A stretch of 64,000 bases of DNA from Aureispira sp. CCB-QB1 (GTDB lineage: Bacteria; Bacteroidota; Bacteroidia; Chitinophagales; Saprospiraceae). The position numbers and the translations under genes are program-made. The notes under the pieces are model-generated. The model searched no databases. It worked only from the letters and a program-made list of their open reading frames with translations, and was not told where the DNA came from. The stretch covers positions 93,193 through 157,192 of the forward strand of contig NZ_JHBV01000021.1 in NCBI RefSeq assembly GCF_000724545.1, in the 5' to 3' direction. Shown here piece by piece: positions 48,401-55,870 of the stretch; within the stretch, counting starts at the first letter, position 1, and each line of letters opens with the position of its first letter.

Positions 48401-49685
48401 CTTTAAATCAAGAGCCCTATTCTTGGAGCTTGACTATACGATAGAGGTTTGGGTAGACCAAGAACAAATTGTATTACTTGACCAAGATAAGGTGGAGAAA
48501 ATTTTAAATAATTTTATTTCCAATGCCTTTAAATTTACCAGTCCAAAGGACAAAGTAAACGCAAGAGTAGTTCTCGATATGAATAAAATCATTTTCTCTG
48601 TGAAAGATACAGGTCAAGGAGTTGCCAAGGAAGATCTTCCCTTTTTATTTGATCGATTTTATCAAACTAATCAAGCTCAGAATAGAGCAGATGGCACTGG
48701 CATTGGATTGGCTTTTTGCAAGGAATTGGCAGAGCTGATGGGTGGAGTTGTAAAGGTAGAAAGTGAACTTGGACAAGGCTGTACCTTTAGTCTAATTCTA
48801 AAACATAGCTCCCTTCCTAGCACCTCTATGATAGAAAATCCCCCACCACTTTCCGAAGCTATTGAAGTGACTTCCTCTCCTTCTCCAACCAAAAATATGG
48901 CATATGCGCCTTTGATTCTAATAGCAGAAGATCATCCAGATATGCAATTGTTTATCCATCAGTTGTTGTCTCCTCATTTTAAACTCATTTTGTGCAAGCA
49001 TGGGAAACAGGCACATGACTATCTAACTACCTCTGGTAATAAATTGCCTGATTTAATTATTTCAGATATTATGATGCCTCAAATGGATGGATTTACATTG
49101 TTGAAATATTGCAAAGAACAACCTCAGTTCAGCTCCATTCCTATGATAATGCTTACTGCCCGCTCAAATATCAAGGATCGATTGAGTGCTCTTAGAATGG
49201 GAGTAGATGACTATCTAACCAAACCTTTTATAGCAGAAGAACTTTTAGCAAGGGTTCACAATCTGTTATCTAACGCCAATATCCGCCAACAAGCATTGAT
49301 AACAACGCACAAAGATGAAGTTGTAACAACATCCCCTTCTCAACAAGAGGTCCCCTCCTTGTCTCCCATGAATCAAAAATGGCTGAAAGAAGTGGAACAA
49401 ATTCTGTGGGAATCAGTAACTGATCCCGACTTTAGTGTGGAAACTTTGGCAGAGGCTGTTCACTTGGGGCGTAGCAGTCTTTATCGCAAACTAAAAAAGT
49501 TGACAGGTCTTACCCCTGCACACTATATACGAGAAGTTCGATTGAATATTGCTCGTGATCTTCTAGAACAGAATACTTATGAAACCATGGCTGAGGTAGC
49601 CTATGCCTCTGGTTTTTCTACTCCTTACCATTTCTCCAATATTTATGAAAAACGATTTGGAAAAAAGCCTACTGATTACTTTTAA
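45459..49685 (+). CDS. Hybrid two-component regulator (propeller sensor, histidine kinase, receiver, AraC output)
   Basis: 1408 residues. After an N-terminal hydrophobic stretch (LYILFQFVVFCSHAQ) a periplasmic two-component-regulator propeller runs to ~730 (blades such as EDGLSHPFIHSFAQDNYGFM, ITHLHEDKEGNFWLTTKGNG, VLYAVYEDAHNHLWLSS), then a Y_Y_Y domain. A membrane helix at ~829-851 leads to HisKA (FTNISHELRTPLTLILAPL, His ~903), the ATPase (NFISNAFKFT, KDTGQGVAKEDLPFLFDRFY, GTGIGLAFC), a receiver at ~1152-1270 (LIISDIMMPQMDGF, phosphoacceptor Asp; LTKPF) and an AraC HTH (SVETLAEAVHLGRSSLYRKL). The HTCS type usually senses glycan fragments and controls nearby SusC/D loci, but no such locus is in the window. 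Confidence 0.97.
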   Translation: MDFRTRFKVIRREEMHFFVTFISSRNLIFLIFLKKFNLYILFQFVVFCSHAQPLSTVLKQYIVQQQELSTEDGLSHPFIHSFAQDNYGFMWLATPYGLNRYNGQEFKQYHKKDFALRSNNVRLVISAPDSMLWLAYTREMEVSHAIDVFDPISGAITPLNQYFSKSLPFDATDIHFRSFRKNADGNIWFSTPHDLYQYNGSKIEHLLSLPDSFTIRSAIPYEEKAASGWLTAISETSNHYLFHFNERKKIIEQYPLAEPQGPRTTINLIKALDRQGIIYSTTQLSKDSISKNVLFYKANHQSPQRFIPTVDKDYLLYKYAPYHNQIWCFGTEGKIDLYSIQAELVAQCTTTVFQSPPSHLFFDIQGGLWVNTKRKNYLLHVVPNPFKRYSGNTTSHQFGVSCRGIAEDTTGRLYLNSRTGTYQTKDRTQQMQRLPNIPNYPVDMKGKNGGARLATLVDDDESIWLTGEYRTLIHYHPETSAYDFFLYDSLDELRLSQHKIPPLYWSLYKDYKGQIWLGGIGLSYLDATNKKLKLWDNYNGFYWLATSEIYHFHENQTGIWLASSSGLYHLDKNMHIKARYHTKGKPPYYLPADVITHLHEDKEGNFWLTTKGNGLVKWHPNSKVYKHFTTRHGLTHDVLYAVYEDAHNHLWLSSNMGIMSFDKATHIITPYSTKDGLPQKEFNTISHYQAHDGTIFFGGLNGLISFHPTEIQQTKRVYKAALHIISHTKYDNQKNETIDLTAACFKDRKIVVQPQDRNVQLGFRLLDYRNQAPTFFYRIVGLDPYWRATQKTEINLDGLPYGNYDLHIKTEASDQLLKIALEVVAPFYFRPWFVACSIILILCIIALVIWFRTQALEKRKRMLEAIVVERTAELKIKTLQLEAQTEELKGLNQLKSRFFTNISHELRTPLTLILAPLAALIKNKKKNDLEKQQLKMIERNGMQLLQLVEEILDLSKLEANKLEVNEQPTALNSFASRILTTFKSRALFLELDYTIEVWVDQEQIVLLDQDKVEKILNNFISNAFKFTSPKDKVNARVVLDMNKIIFSVKDTGQGVAKEDLPFLFDRFYQTNQAQNRADGTGIGLAFCKELAELMGGVVKVESELGQGCTFSLILKHSSLPSTSMIENPPPLSEAIEVTSSPSPTKNMAYAPLILIAEDHPDMQLFIHQLLSPHFKLILCKHGKQAHDYLTTSGNKLPDLIISDIMMPQMDGFTLLKYCKEQPQFSSIPMIMLTARSNIKDRLSALRMGVDDYLTKPFIAEELLARVHNLLSNANIRQQALITTHKDEVVTTSPSQQEVPSLSPMNQKWLKEVEQILWESVTDPDFSVETLAEAVHLGRSSLYRKLKKLTGLTPAHYIREVRLNIARDLLEQNTYETMAEVAYASGFSTPYHFSNIYEKRFGKKPTDYF

Positions 49686-50066
49686 TTATTGATGATACGT
49701 AATTGTTCAGAAAGAATTATTTAACTAAATGATACTTTTCTATCCCTTCCGAATTTAAAATCAAGCACTTGTTATTCTTTTTATTTTAAACAAAAGCAAT
49801 TTCGATATTGTTAAAATAATAAACTGAACGTGCTCTAGCATAGCTTATGGAAATACATCTATATCGTATGGTTTTAATACATTTCCGCCAATAACTAACC
49901 TTTAATAGCTCATTAATTATCAAATACAAAACATCCCCCAACAAACCTATAAAACCTAGCGCACTCCGTTCATAAGTATTTTTGCTTTTAGTGAGCTGTG
50001 TTACTATTGCATGATTTCAACACACTAAATACAATACATGAACCACCTAAAAAATACTAAGCGACA
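49686..50066. other. Spacer between hybrid regulator and YihY-type gene
   Basis: About 380 bp with no gene. AACCTAGCGCACTCCGTTCA near 49,955-49,975 resembles a degenerate dispersed-repeat fragment. Confidence 0.4.
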
Positions 50067-50963
50067 ATGAAGAAAATAAAAGCTATCTTCAATTTAATCA
50101 AACAAACATTTGCAGAGTGGTCAAACGATCATGCTACTCGCCTAGCAGCAGCACTTGCTTATTACACAGTTTTTTCTTTGGCTCCATTGGTTTTAATTGC
50201 AATTGTGATTGCTGGTGCTTTTTTTGGTGAGGAAGCTGCAAGAGGCGAAATCGTAGGTCAAATTCAAGGATTGGTGGGCGCTAATGGAGCAAATATGATT
50301 GAATCGACGATAGATAACGTTTCGAACACAGGGAACAATTTTTGGGCTTCAACAATCAGCATCCTTGTTTTATTATTTGGAGCTTCAGGTGTCTTTGTCG
50401 CCCTTCAAGATGCCCTGAATACCATCTGGGATGTAAAAGCGAAACCACAAAAAGGAGTCATCAATTTCATTAGAAAACGTTTCCTGTCCTTCTCTGCCGT
50501 TTTAGGGGTTGGTTTTCTATTGCTGGTATCATTGATAATTAGTGCTGCGTTGTCAGCGCTCGATAAATATATGAGTTCTGTATTGCCAGGGTTTGATGCT
50601 TTTTGGTTTATCCTAAATTTAATCGTTTCTTTAGGTATTATTACCCTGCTTTTCGCTTTAATGTTTAAGTACCTTCCTGATGTTAAAATTGAATGGCGTG
50701 ATGTATGGCTAGGTGCTTTTATCACTGCTATCTTATTTACAATTGGCAAGTTTGCTATTGGTTTCTATTTGGGTCGAGGAACCTTTAGTTCTACTTATGG
50801 AGCAGCAGGTTCCTTGGTAGCCATTTTAGCATGGGTCTACTATTCTGCTCAGATCTTATTCTTTGGGGCTGAATTTACACAAGTTTATACTAGAGAATCG
50901 GGTAGAGATATTTTGCCCAATGAGTATGCCATTTCTTTACAAGATAACTCCAAAGGTAACTAA
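50067..50963 (+). CDS. YihY/UPF0761-family inner-membrane protein
   Basis: 298 residues with six membrane segments. Family features are the RLAAALAYYTVFSLAPLVLI start, GASGVFVALQDALNTIWDVK, FALMFKYLPDVKIEWRDVWLG and AAGSLVAILAWVYYSAQILF ending with FGAEFTQVY. The family was once annotated as ribonuclease BN, wrongly. Function unknown. It is the last host gene before the integrated element. Confidence 0.92.
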   Translation: MKKIKAIFNLIKQTFAEWSNDHATRLAAALAYYTVFSLAPLVLIAIVIAGAFFGEEAARGEIVGQIQGLVGANGANMIESTIDNVSNTGNNFWASTISILVLLFGASGVFVALQDALNTIWDVKAKPQKGVINFIRKRFLSFSAVLGVGFLLLVSLIISAALSALDKYMSSVLPGFDAFWFILNLIVSLGIITLLFALMFKYLPDVKIEWRDVWLGAFITAILFTIGKFAIGFYLGRGTFSSTYGAAGSLVAILAWVYYSAQILFFGAEFTQVYTRESGRDILPNEYAISLQDNSKGN

Positions 50964-51054
50964 CAAAACTGTCGCATATTAATGGGGTTTACTTAAATTT
51001 ATCCTCAATTGCTTTAACAGTGTCTATCTGTAAAGGGGACTATTAGACAAAAAC

Positions 51055-51085
51055 AAAGGGTTCAAGCAAAACGCTCAAACCCTTT
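51055..51085. terminator. Terminator hairpin beside the element's left end
   Basis: AAAGGGTT...AACCCTTT with internal AGC/GCT pairing. On the minus strand it is followed by TTTGTTTTTG, on the plus strand only by TATATATTG. The better fit is as the terminator of a minus-strand gene ending at about 51,095, i.e. the tRNA whose 3' end remains there, besides serving the YihY gene. Confidence 0.7.
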
Positions 51086-51094
51086 ATATATTGT

Positions 51095-51110
51095 TAGTCG
51101 GGATGACTGG
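51095..51110 (-). other. tRNA 3'-end fragment, putative attachment site (left end of element)
   Basis: The minus strand reads CCAGTCATCCCGACTA, the form of the acceptor/T-stem end of a tRNA. The rest of the tRNA is absent: just upstream on that strand is GTAGTT instead of a full T-loop. This is what remains at one side when an element integrates into a tRNA 3' end. The full tRNA should be beyond the right edge of the window. Confidence 0.5.
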
Positions 51111-51176
51111 AACTACAATTTAGCCAAACGTCTTATTTCATTAATAATCAAGATTTTGCAAACCTTCTCACATATT

Positions 51177-51219
51177 CCCCTATATACCTTTTATTTTATA
51201 TAATATAGGGGTATATAGG
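51177..51219. repeat. Overlapping inverted repeats near the attachment site
   Basis: CCCCTATAT (51,177-51,185) pairs with ATATAGGGG (51,203-51,211), and CCTATATACC (51,179-51,188) pairs with GGTATATAGG (51,210-51,219). The arms overlap, so two alternative pairings exist. The location, between the attachment fragment and the repressor gene end, fits integrase/excisionase arm sites or a terminator-like structure of the repressor transcript. Confidence 0.6.
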
Positions 51220-51349
51220 TGTTTCTGTGTTTAAGTATTCAAGTCTTTGTTTTTGAGTGTTTTGTGCGGTACAGTTTTAAGAAAAACAGGTGTGACGATT
51301 AAGTACGAATAACATAATAAACTAATAATCAAATACATTTATTTCACCA

Positions 51350-51745
51350 TTATTTGCTTTTTAGCAAATTAATGATTTCATCTTTAGATTCTATTTGCTT
51401 ATCCTTTTCTTCTATTAAAGAGTCTTTATCTTTTAGGCGTTGTTCTAAATGTTTTATTTGGGTTTGAAGTTCCTTCAACTCATTTGAGTCCTCTCTATGA
51501 CTACTATTATCTACAGGCTTTACTATTTTTTTTGATGGGTCTATCATCATTTCTCCAATTCCAAATAATAGCCAATCTACACTTATACCAAATTTCTCAC
51601 CTAAAGGAATCAATATTTTAGAGCTAGGTAAGGTCTCCCCTTGCAAAACTCTACTGACCGCAGTATGGGAAACATCTAAATCTTTTGCAAAGGTGGTTAC
51701 ATTTTTACTGCAAGATGTTACGATCTGTTCAAAGCGTTCTTTCAT
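51350..51745 (-). CDS. XRE/cI-like repressor with coiled-coil C-terminus
   Basis: 131 residues. Residues ~8-66 are a lambda-repressor-type HTH (NVTTFAKDLDVSHTAVSRVL, GETLPSSKILIPLGEKFGIS, VDWLLFGIGEM). From ~90 a heptad coiled coil (LKELQTQIKHLEQRLKDKDS, LIEEKDKQIESKDEIINLLK) replaces the usual peptidase domain; it probably forms dimers, and there is no SOS self-cleavage domain. Divergent from the rest of the element, like a phage maintenance repressor. Confidence 0.9.
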   Translation of the reverse strand: MKERFEQIVTSCSKNVTTFAKDLDVSHTAVSRVLQGETLPSSKILIPLGEKFGISVDWLLFGIGEMMIDPSKKIVKPVDNSSHREDSNELKELQTQIKHLEQRLKDKDSLIEEKDKQIESKDEIINLLKSK

Positions 51746-51770
51746 TGGGTTACAAGATGATTTTTAAAAA

Positions 51771-51826
51771 TTTTGCTTTTTGTTTCAAAAATTATTTGCT
51801 AAAAGTTGCAATTTTGCTTTTTGTTT
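51771..51826. promoter_or_regulatory. Duplicated operator-like box
   Basis: TTTTGCTTTTTGTTT occurs at 51,771-51,785 and at 51,812-51,826, start-to-start 41 bp (about four helical turns). The second copy lies between the -33 and -7 elements of the rightward promoter, so a bound repressor would block RNA polymerase. Confidence 0.55.
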
Positions 51827-51836
51827 AATAGTTTTG
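51806..51836 (+). promoter_or_regulatory. Predicted rightward early promoter of the element
   Basis: TTG at 51,806-51,808 (-33) and TAGTTTTG at 51,829-51,836 (TAnnTTTG -7) are separated by 20 bp, in line with the Bacteroidota consensus spacing. Transcription would start around 51,843. Confidence 0.55.
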
Positions 51837-51942
51837 AATTATCAAAAATGAAAATTGACAACAGAAAAATAAAGATTAATCACTAAGATAATAAAAAAGC
51901 TCTGAATCGCTATCTATTGGGGAATAGTTAGTTTGAAGGGTC

Positions 51943-52008
51943 TGGGTGACTTGTAGGAAGTGAAACCTTATGGGGAGTGTTTCGGGGGTTCGATCCCCTC
52001 CCACCCAA
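51943..52008 (+). ncRNA. tRNA-like structure (shortened, no variable loop)
   Basis: The 66-nt stretch can fold into a cloverleaf: acceptor TGGGTG (51,943-51,948) with CACCCA (52,002-52,007); D-like arm ACTT-GTAGG-AAGT (51,949-51,961); GAAAC (51,962-51,966) with GTTTC (51,979-51,983) closing a 12-nt loop; T arm GGGGG-TTCGATC-CCCTC (51,984-52,000). The T loop is perfectly canonical. It is about 8 nt shorter than a tRNA and the anticodon loop is too long, so it is not a normal decoding tRNA; there is no encoded CCA. It may be a tRNA mimic, a decayed tRNA, or a leader element of the early transcript. Confidence 0.5.
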
Positions 52009-52068
52009 CTAATCAAATCATTTACAATTGTTACGACCTGCTGCCTAAAAAAGCGGCTAGGCGTAGCT

Positions 52069-52254
52069 ATGTCTAAAAATAAGAGTATGTCGATAGAAAC
52101 AAAGGTTTTAGCACAAGTTAAAAATGGGATTTACAAAGAAATAGTACGAAATATTAGAGCAACTCTTAAAACAACAAGAATAGGAAACAAGACAATTTTA
52201 AGCTGTTTTGCGAGAGTATATCCTAACATTTCATACGCAACAAATAATAAATGA
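52069..52254 (+). CDS. Small basic protein (first rightward gene)
   Basis: 61 residues from the ATG at 52,069 (MSKNKSMSIETKVLAQVKNG). An earlier in-frame start would run through the tRNA-like sequence and is rejected. Composition is basic and partly helical; no family recognised. The start region is preceded by a pairing-prone CTGCCTAAAAAAGCGGCTAG. Confidence 0.4.
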   Translation: MSKNKSMSIETKVLAQVKNGIYKEIVRNIRATLKTTRIGNKTILSCFARVYPNISYATNNK

Positions 52255-52281
52255 TTTATATAATAAAAACCAATAACTAAA

Positions 52282-52545
52282 ATGTCAGACAACACAAAGC
52301 AAACATTCCGCCAATTTTGCGAAAATCAACTAAGCACTCGACAATTTAACACTTTATACGAGTTGCCTAACACGACAAGATATAGCATAACTAACGCTCT
52401 AAAAAAGCCTCAAAAAATGTCTTTTCAACTCTTGTTGGATATAGCGGATGCAATCAATCAATCTCCCCTTAACCTTGCCTTATACTATGAGTGTAGCCTT
52501 GATACCATGACAGCTAGACAGTATTTGAGCTTATTAGAAAAATAA
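52282..52545 (+). CDS. Small Cro-like HTH protein
   Basis: 87 residues. The segment RQFNTLYELPNTTRYSITNALKKPQKMSFQLLLDIADAIN corresponds to helices 2-5 of an XRE/Cro fold, with recognition helix near TTRYSITNAL. Placed right after the promoter and opposite the repressor, the position of cro or cII genes in phages. Binding target would be the duplicated box near 51,800. Confidence 0.55.
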   Translation: MSDNTKQTFRQFCENQLSTRQFNTLYELPNTTRYSITNALKKPQKMSFQLLLDIADAINQSPLNLALYYECSLDTMTARQYLSLLEK

Positions 52546-52569
52546 AATTTCCCAACAATAAAACCACAC

Positions 52570-54789
52570 ATGAAAGTAACGCTATTAAATGGGCTGTATA
52601 AGACTCAAAAAGGGCATTTTGAAATATCTGAAATTGCTCACCAAATAGAGACAGGTGTCCACATTTCAATTGTTTTAGAGTGTCGAACTACATTAAACTT
52701 AGAAAGTAAAAGAGCCTATGCAAGAAAAAAAGTAAATATTCCTTGCTTCACCCCTTCTGGCAAATTTGGTCAAGCATGGGGCAAAGATAAAGAAGGTAAT
52801 AGGATACCCATTCCACCAACTAAAAGGCATTTATTAGAATACAATGGAATTGTTGTTCTTGATTATGATAATTTAGAGGAAATGGATTTGCTCATTTTAA
52901 TTGACAAAATTAAGGCTTGCAAATTTACCTTCTTTTGCTTTCGTTCTCCATCCAACAATGGCTATAAAGTCTTAGTTAAAACAACCAATAAAGATCCTAA
53001 ACAGCACGCTAATGTATTTAAAGCTGTTCGGAAATTTTATTTTGATTTAACAGGTGTTGAAGATGATAAGTCAAGCTCTAATTTTAATCGCCTATGCTTT
53101 GTATCTGTAGATAGAGGTTCATTGTACAATGAAGAGAGTAGCATTTTTGAATTTCAACCTACTTTATTTGAAACAAAAAGCAAAAAAACAACCTCCCCTC
53201 CTACCCCTCCAAAAAATGACCAACTCGATGATATTACAAAAGCAATTCAACGAATAGAAAAGAATGGCTATTCTTTCATTAATGGTCAACGTCATGAATA
53301 CAGAAAACAATTTAGTATTGAGTGTGTAAAATTTGGCGTTTCAAAGGAAGAGTGCTTGTACTTTGTAGAAAATAGTTTGGTAACTGTTGATACTGATCTA
53401 AAGAAAGCTAAAAATCTTGTTCATTGGGCGTATGAGAACATCAAAGAGGTAGGCATATATACTACATGGAAGCAAGAAAATGAGAAAACTGTAACTAAAA
53501 AAAGACGCTCTAAAAAAGAGTATGTTCCAAACCTATACAAAGAGACTCAGCAGCAAGATTTTCTTATCCAGTTACCTCAACTTGATGATAATGACCTAGC
53601 AGATATTGATAAAAAAGTAGCTAATGCTATGTTTTATCAAAAGTCTGTACAAGAAGCTCTAATGACTTATTTTGATTTTAGAATCAATACACTAAAGAAT
53701 CGGGAAGAATACAAGATGAAAGGGTGGAAAGAATTCAAAGAAATGGATAAGATAGAGTATAACACTATTTCTAGTGAATTATTGAGCAAACGAGGGATAA
53801 AATGTACTCCTGCAACTTTAGAAAACATCATTTTAAGCCATTTTTCAAAGCAAGTTCACCCACTTAAGGAAAAATTCGAAGGATGGGCTAAAAGTCTAGG
53901 CAATGATAAAACAGATTACATCACACAAGTAGCCAATTTTGTCAAAACAGATGCTCCTAAAAACTTGTTTTTAAATGTCTTTAAAAAGTGGTTGGTTGCC
54001 TCTGTTGCTAATGTGTTTGTAGAAAATCAATGTACAAATCATCATTGCATCATTCTTTGTGGTGGTCAAGGAACCAATAAAACAACCTTCTTTACTTCCC
54101 TCTTTAGTTCGGAATATGTTTTCACAGGGCATATAGACCTAAAGAATAAGGATTCTATGATTCTATTAACAGATACATTTTTAGTGGTCTTAGATGAACA
54201 ATTTAGTGTCCTGAGTAAAGAAACAGAATGGGAAGCCTTAAAAAGTGCTATCACCATGCCTAGGATAAAAGCTCGTTGGCACTATGCTAAAACAAGTAAG
54301 TTAGCTCCTAGAGTAGCCAATTTTTGTGGGACAGCCAATCGAATAGAAATACTGCAAGACGACACAGGAAACAGACGTTTTATTCCATTTCAGTTAACAG
54401 AGCCGATCAATCTTAACGAATTAGAAAAGATAGACATTCGCAAAATGTGGGCGCAAGCTTACCAACTGTTCAAAAGTGGATTTTACTACTTACCCGACTC
54501 TAAAGAAAAAAATCAAATAGATAAGTATCAACAAGGTTTTAAGAAACTCTCTAATGAGCATTATTTAATAATGGATACTTATGAGCCACACAGCAAAAAA
54601 GACGATGAATTAATACTTCTCAATAGTACTGAGATTTGGAAATGGTTGGATAGAGAATACCATCTAAACAAAGATGTAACTGTCTCCAAGATCGCAAGAG
54701 CCATGAGATTTTTAAACTTCGAGCAAAAGACAGTTGTAAGAGAATCCGATAAGAAAAGAGGGCGTTATTGGCACGTCAAACGCACCTAA
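52570..54789 (+). CDS. BT4734/VirE-N primase-like domain fused to VapE helicase
   Basis: 739 residues. Residues ~40-205 match the BT4734-like VirE N-terminal domain (primase-polymerase-like): GIVVLDYDNLEEMD (acidic pair), SPSNNGYKVLVKT and NRLCFVSVDRGSLY. A helical linker at ~220-290 resembles PriCT. The C-terminal VapE superfamily-3-like ATPase spans ~440-650: Walker A LCGGQGTNKTTF (~498-507), Walker B DTFLVVLDEQF, then VANFCGTANRIEILQDDTGN and RRFIPFQL. A winged-helix-like end follows (LNSTEIWKWLDREYHLNKDV). It probably starts and drives element DNA replication. 24 bp after the Cro-like gene. Confidence 0.9.
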   Translation: MKVTLLNGLYKTQKGHFEISEIAHQIETGVHISIVLECRTTLNLESKRAYARKKVNIPCFTPSGKFGQAWGKDKEGNRIPIPPTKRHLLEYNGIVVLDYDNLEEMDLLILIDKIKACKFTFFCFRSPSNNGYKVLVKTTNKDPKQHANVFKAVRKFYFDLTGVEDDKSSSNFNRLCFVSVDRGSLYNEESSIFEFQPTLFETKSKKTTSPPTPPKNDQLDDITKAIQRIEKNGYSFINGQRHEYRKQFSIECVKFGVSKEECLYFVENSLVTVDTDLKKAKNLVHWAYENIKEVGIYTTWKQENEKTVTKKRRSKKEYVPNLYKETQQQDFLIQLPQLDDNDLADIDKKVANAMFYQKSVQEALMTYFDFRINTLKNREEYKMKGWKEFKEMDKIEYNTISSELLSKRGIKCTPATLENIILSHFSKQVHPLKEKFEGWAKSLGNDKTDYITQVANFVKTDAPKNLFLNVFKKWLVASVANVFVENQCTNHHCIILCGGQGTNKTTFFTSLFSSEYVFTGHIDLKNKDSMILLTDTFLVVLDEQFSVLSKETEWEALKSAITMPRIKARWHYAKTSKLAPRVANFCGTANRIEILQDDTGNRRFIPFQLTEPINLNELEKIDIRKMWAQAYQLFKSGFYYLPDSKEKNQIDKYQQGFKKLSNEHYLIMDTYEPHSKKDDELILLNSTEIWKWLDREYHLNKDVTVSKIARAMRFLNFEQKTVVRESDKKRGRYWHVKRT

Positions 54790-54835
54790 AAACAAAAGAC
54801 TTAAACAATTTTAAACTTAAACAAAATCATAAAAA

Positions 54836-55474
54836 ATGGAAGCTATTAAAGAGCTAATTCAATTTGCAGCAGACTACAGAGACGATTCCAAAGACTACAT
54901 CAAAGAAGTCTCAAACATTGTGAAAACAAATGCACATAAAGGCGTCTTTGAAAAAGTATTCAAACAGTGGGTTGTTGCTTCGGTTGCCAACTTGTATGAA
55001 CCTGACAAAAACACCAATCCTAAATGTTTGGTTCTTTGCGGTGGTCAAGGTACTGGCAAAACTAGTTTTTGGATGCAATTATTCACCCCTTCTCACTACT
55101 ATTTCAGTGGTCATGTTCACCTACAAGATAGAGACAGTTCTATCCTATTAACAGATACTTTCTTTGTGATACTGGATGACCAATTCATCACTTTAAATAA
55201 TGCTAAAGAATGGGACGATCTTAAAAAGTTGGTGACAATGCCCACTATTAGAGTTAGAAAGCATTATCAAAAAGAAGCTAAAACATACAATCGAATAGCC
55301 AATTTTTGTGGAGCTAGCAATCTACTTGCAAAGAGTATCAGGTCTTGCAACAACACCTTTATTCCCTTTGAATTAACAGAAGCTATCGACATTGACAAGC
55401 TGCGTAAAATTCCTATCCATAAAATGTGGGGACAAGCTTATAAGCTATATCAAGAAGGTTTCTTAAATCAATAA
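54836..55474 (+). CDS. Free-standing VapE-like ATPase domain (paralogue of preceding gene)
   Basis: 212 residues aligning to ~440-650 of the preceding protein, without its primase and winged-helix parts. Walker A VLCGGQGTGKTSFWMQLF and Walker B TDTFFVILDDQF are intact, so nucleotide binding is likely. The motif DDTGNRRFIPF is replaced by RSCNNTFIPF: both arginines, a probable arginine finger/sensor, are lost. This suggests a partner or inhibitor subunit rather than a complete helicase. It has its own leader of 46 bp. Confidence 0.85.
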   Translation: MEAIKELIQFAADYRDDSKDYIKEVSNIVKTNAHKGVFEKVFKQWVVASVANLYEPDKNTNPKCLVLCGGQGTGKTSFWMQLFTPSHYYFSGHVHLQDRDSSILLTDTFFVILDDQFITLNNAKEWDDLKKLVTMPTIRVRKHYQKEAKTYNRIANFCGASNLLAKSIRSCNNTFIPFELTEAIDIDKLRKIPIHKMWGQAYKLYQEGFLNQ

Positions 55475-55506
55475 TCAACACCAATTCAACATCAAATAAC
55501 AACAAT

Positions 55507-55854
55507 ATGATTCAATACATAAATAAACATTCAGATAGCAAGACACAAGCTATTCAAATTACTGGTGTCAAGTTTCAAGACTTTTTCTTCCGTCCTTGTG
55601 TTGGCTTAAATTTTTGGATTAGATGGGGTCGCTATTGCATTGATTTAAGACCTATTTGCCAATATCTAAAAATTAAACCCTTCTACATTATAACTAGAAC
55701 CCAAACGGACTTTGAAAAGGCTATTGAGCCTTTCATTAAAAAGCTTCCTTGTGACCCTTTTCTATTTACTATTCAAGATGCAATCCACGCTTATAAAGAG
55801 AAAGAAAAGATACATAAAAAGCCCTCTAAACAAGATGATAATTTACCATTCTAA
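55507..55854 (+). CDS. Small protein with SSB-type C-terminal tail
   Basis: 115 residues. The extreme C-terminus reads QDDNLPF, closely resembling the DDDIPF tip by which single-stranded DNA-binding proteins recruit partners. It is preceded by a charged, flexible KEKEKIHKKPSKQ linker. Residues 1-90 have several aromatic residues (FFFRPCVGLNFWIRWGRYC) that could stack on DNA, but no standard OB-fold signature is seen. Placement after the two helicase-type genes supports a replication role. SSB identity is inferred, not shown. Confidence 0.5.
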   Translation: MIQYINKHSDSKTQAIQITGVKFQDFFFRPCVGLNFWIRWGRYCIDLRPICQYLKIKPFYIITRTQTDFEKAIEPFIKKLPCDPFLFTIQDAIHAYKEKEKIHKKPSKQDDNLPF

Positions 55855-55870
55855 GATAAAACATAAGATC

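Noticed and set aside
51970..52068. Longer N-terminus for the first rightward element gene
   Set aside because: The extension would be translated through the tRNA-like fold; the ATG at 52,069 is a better start.
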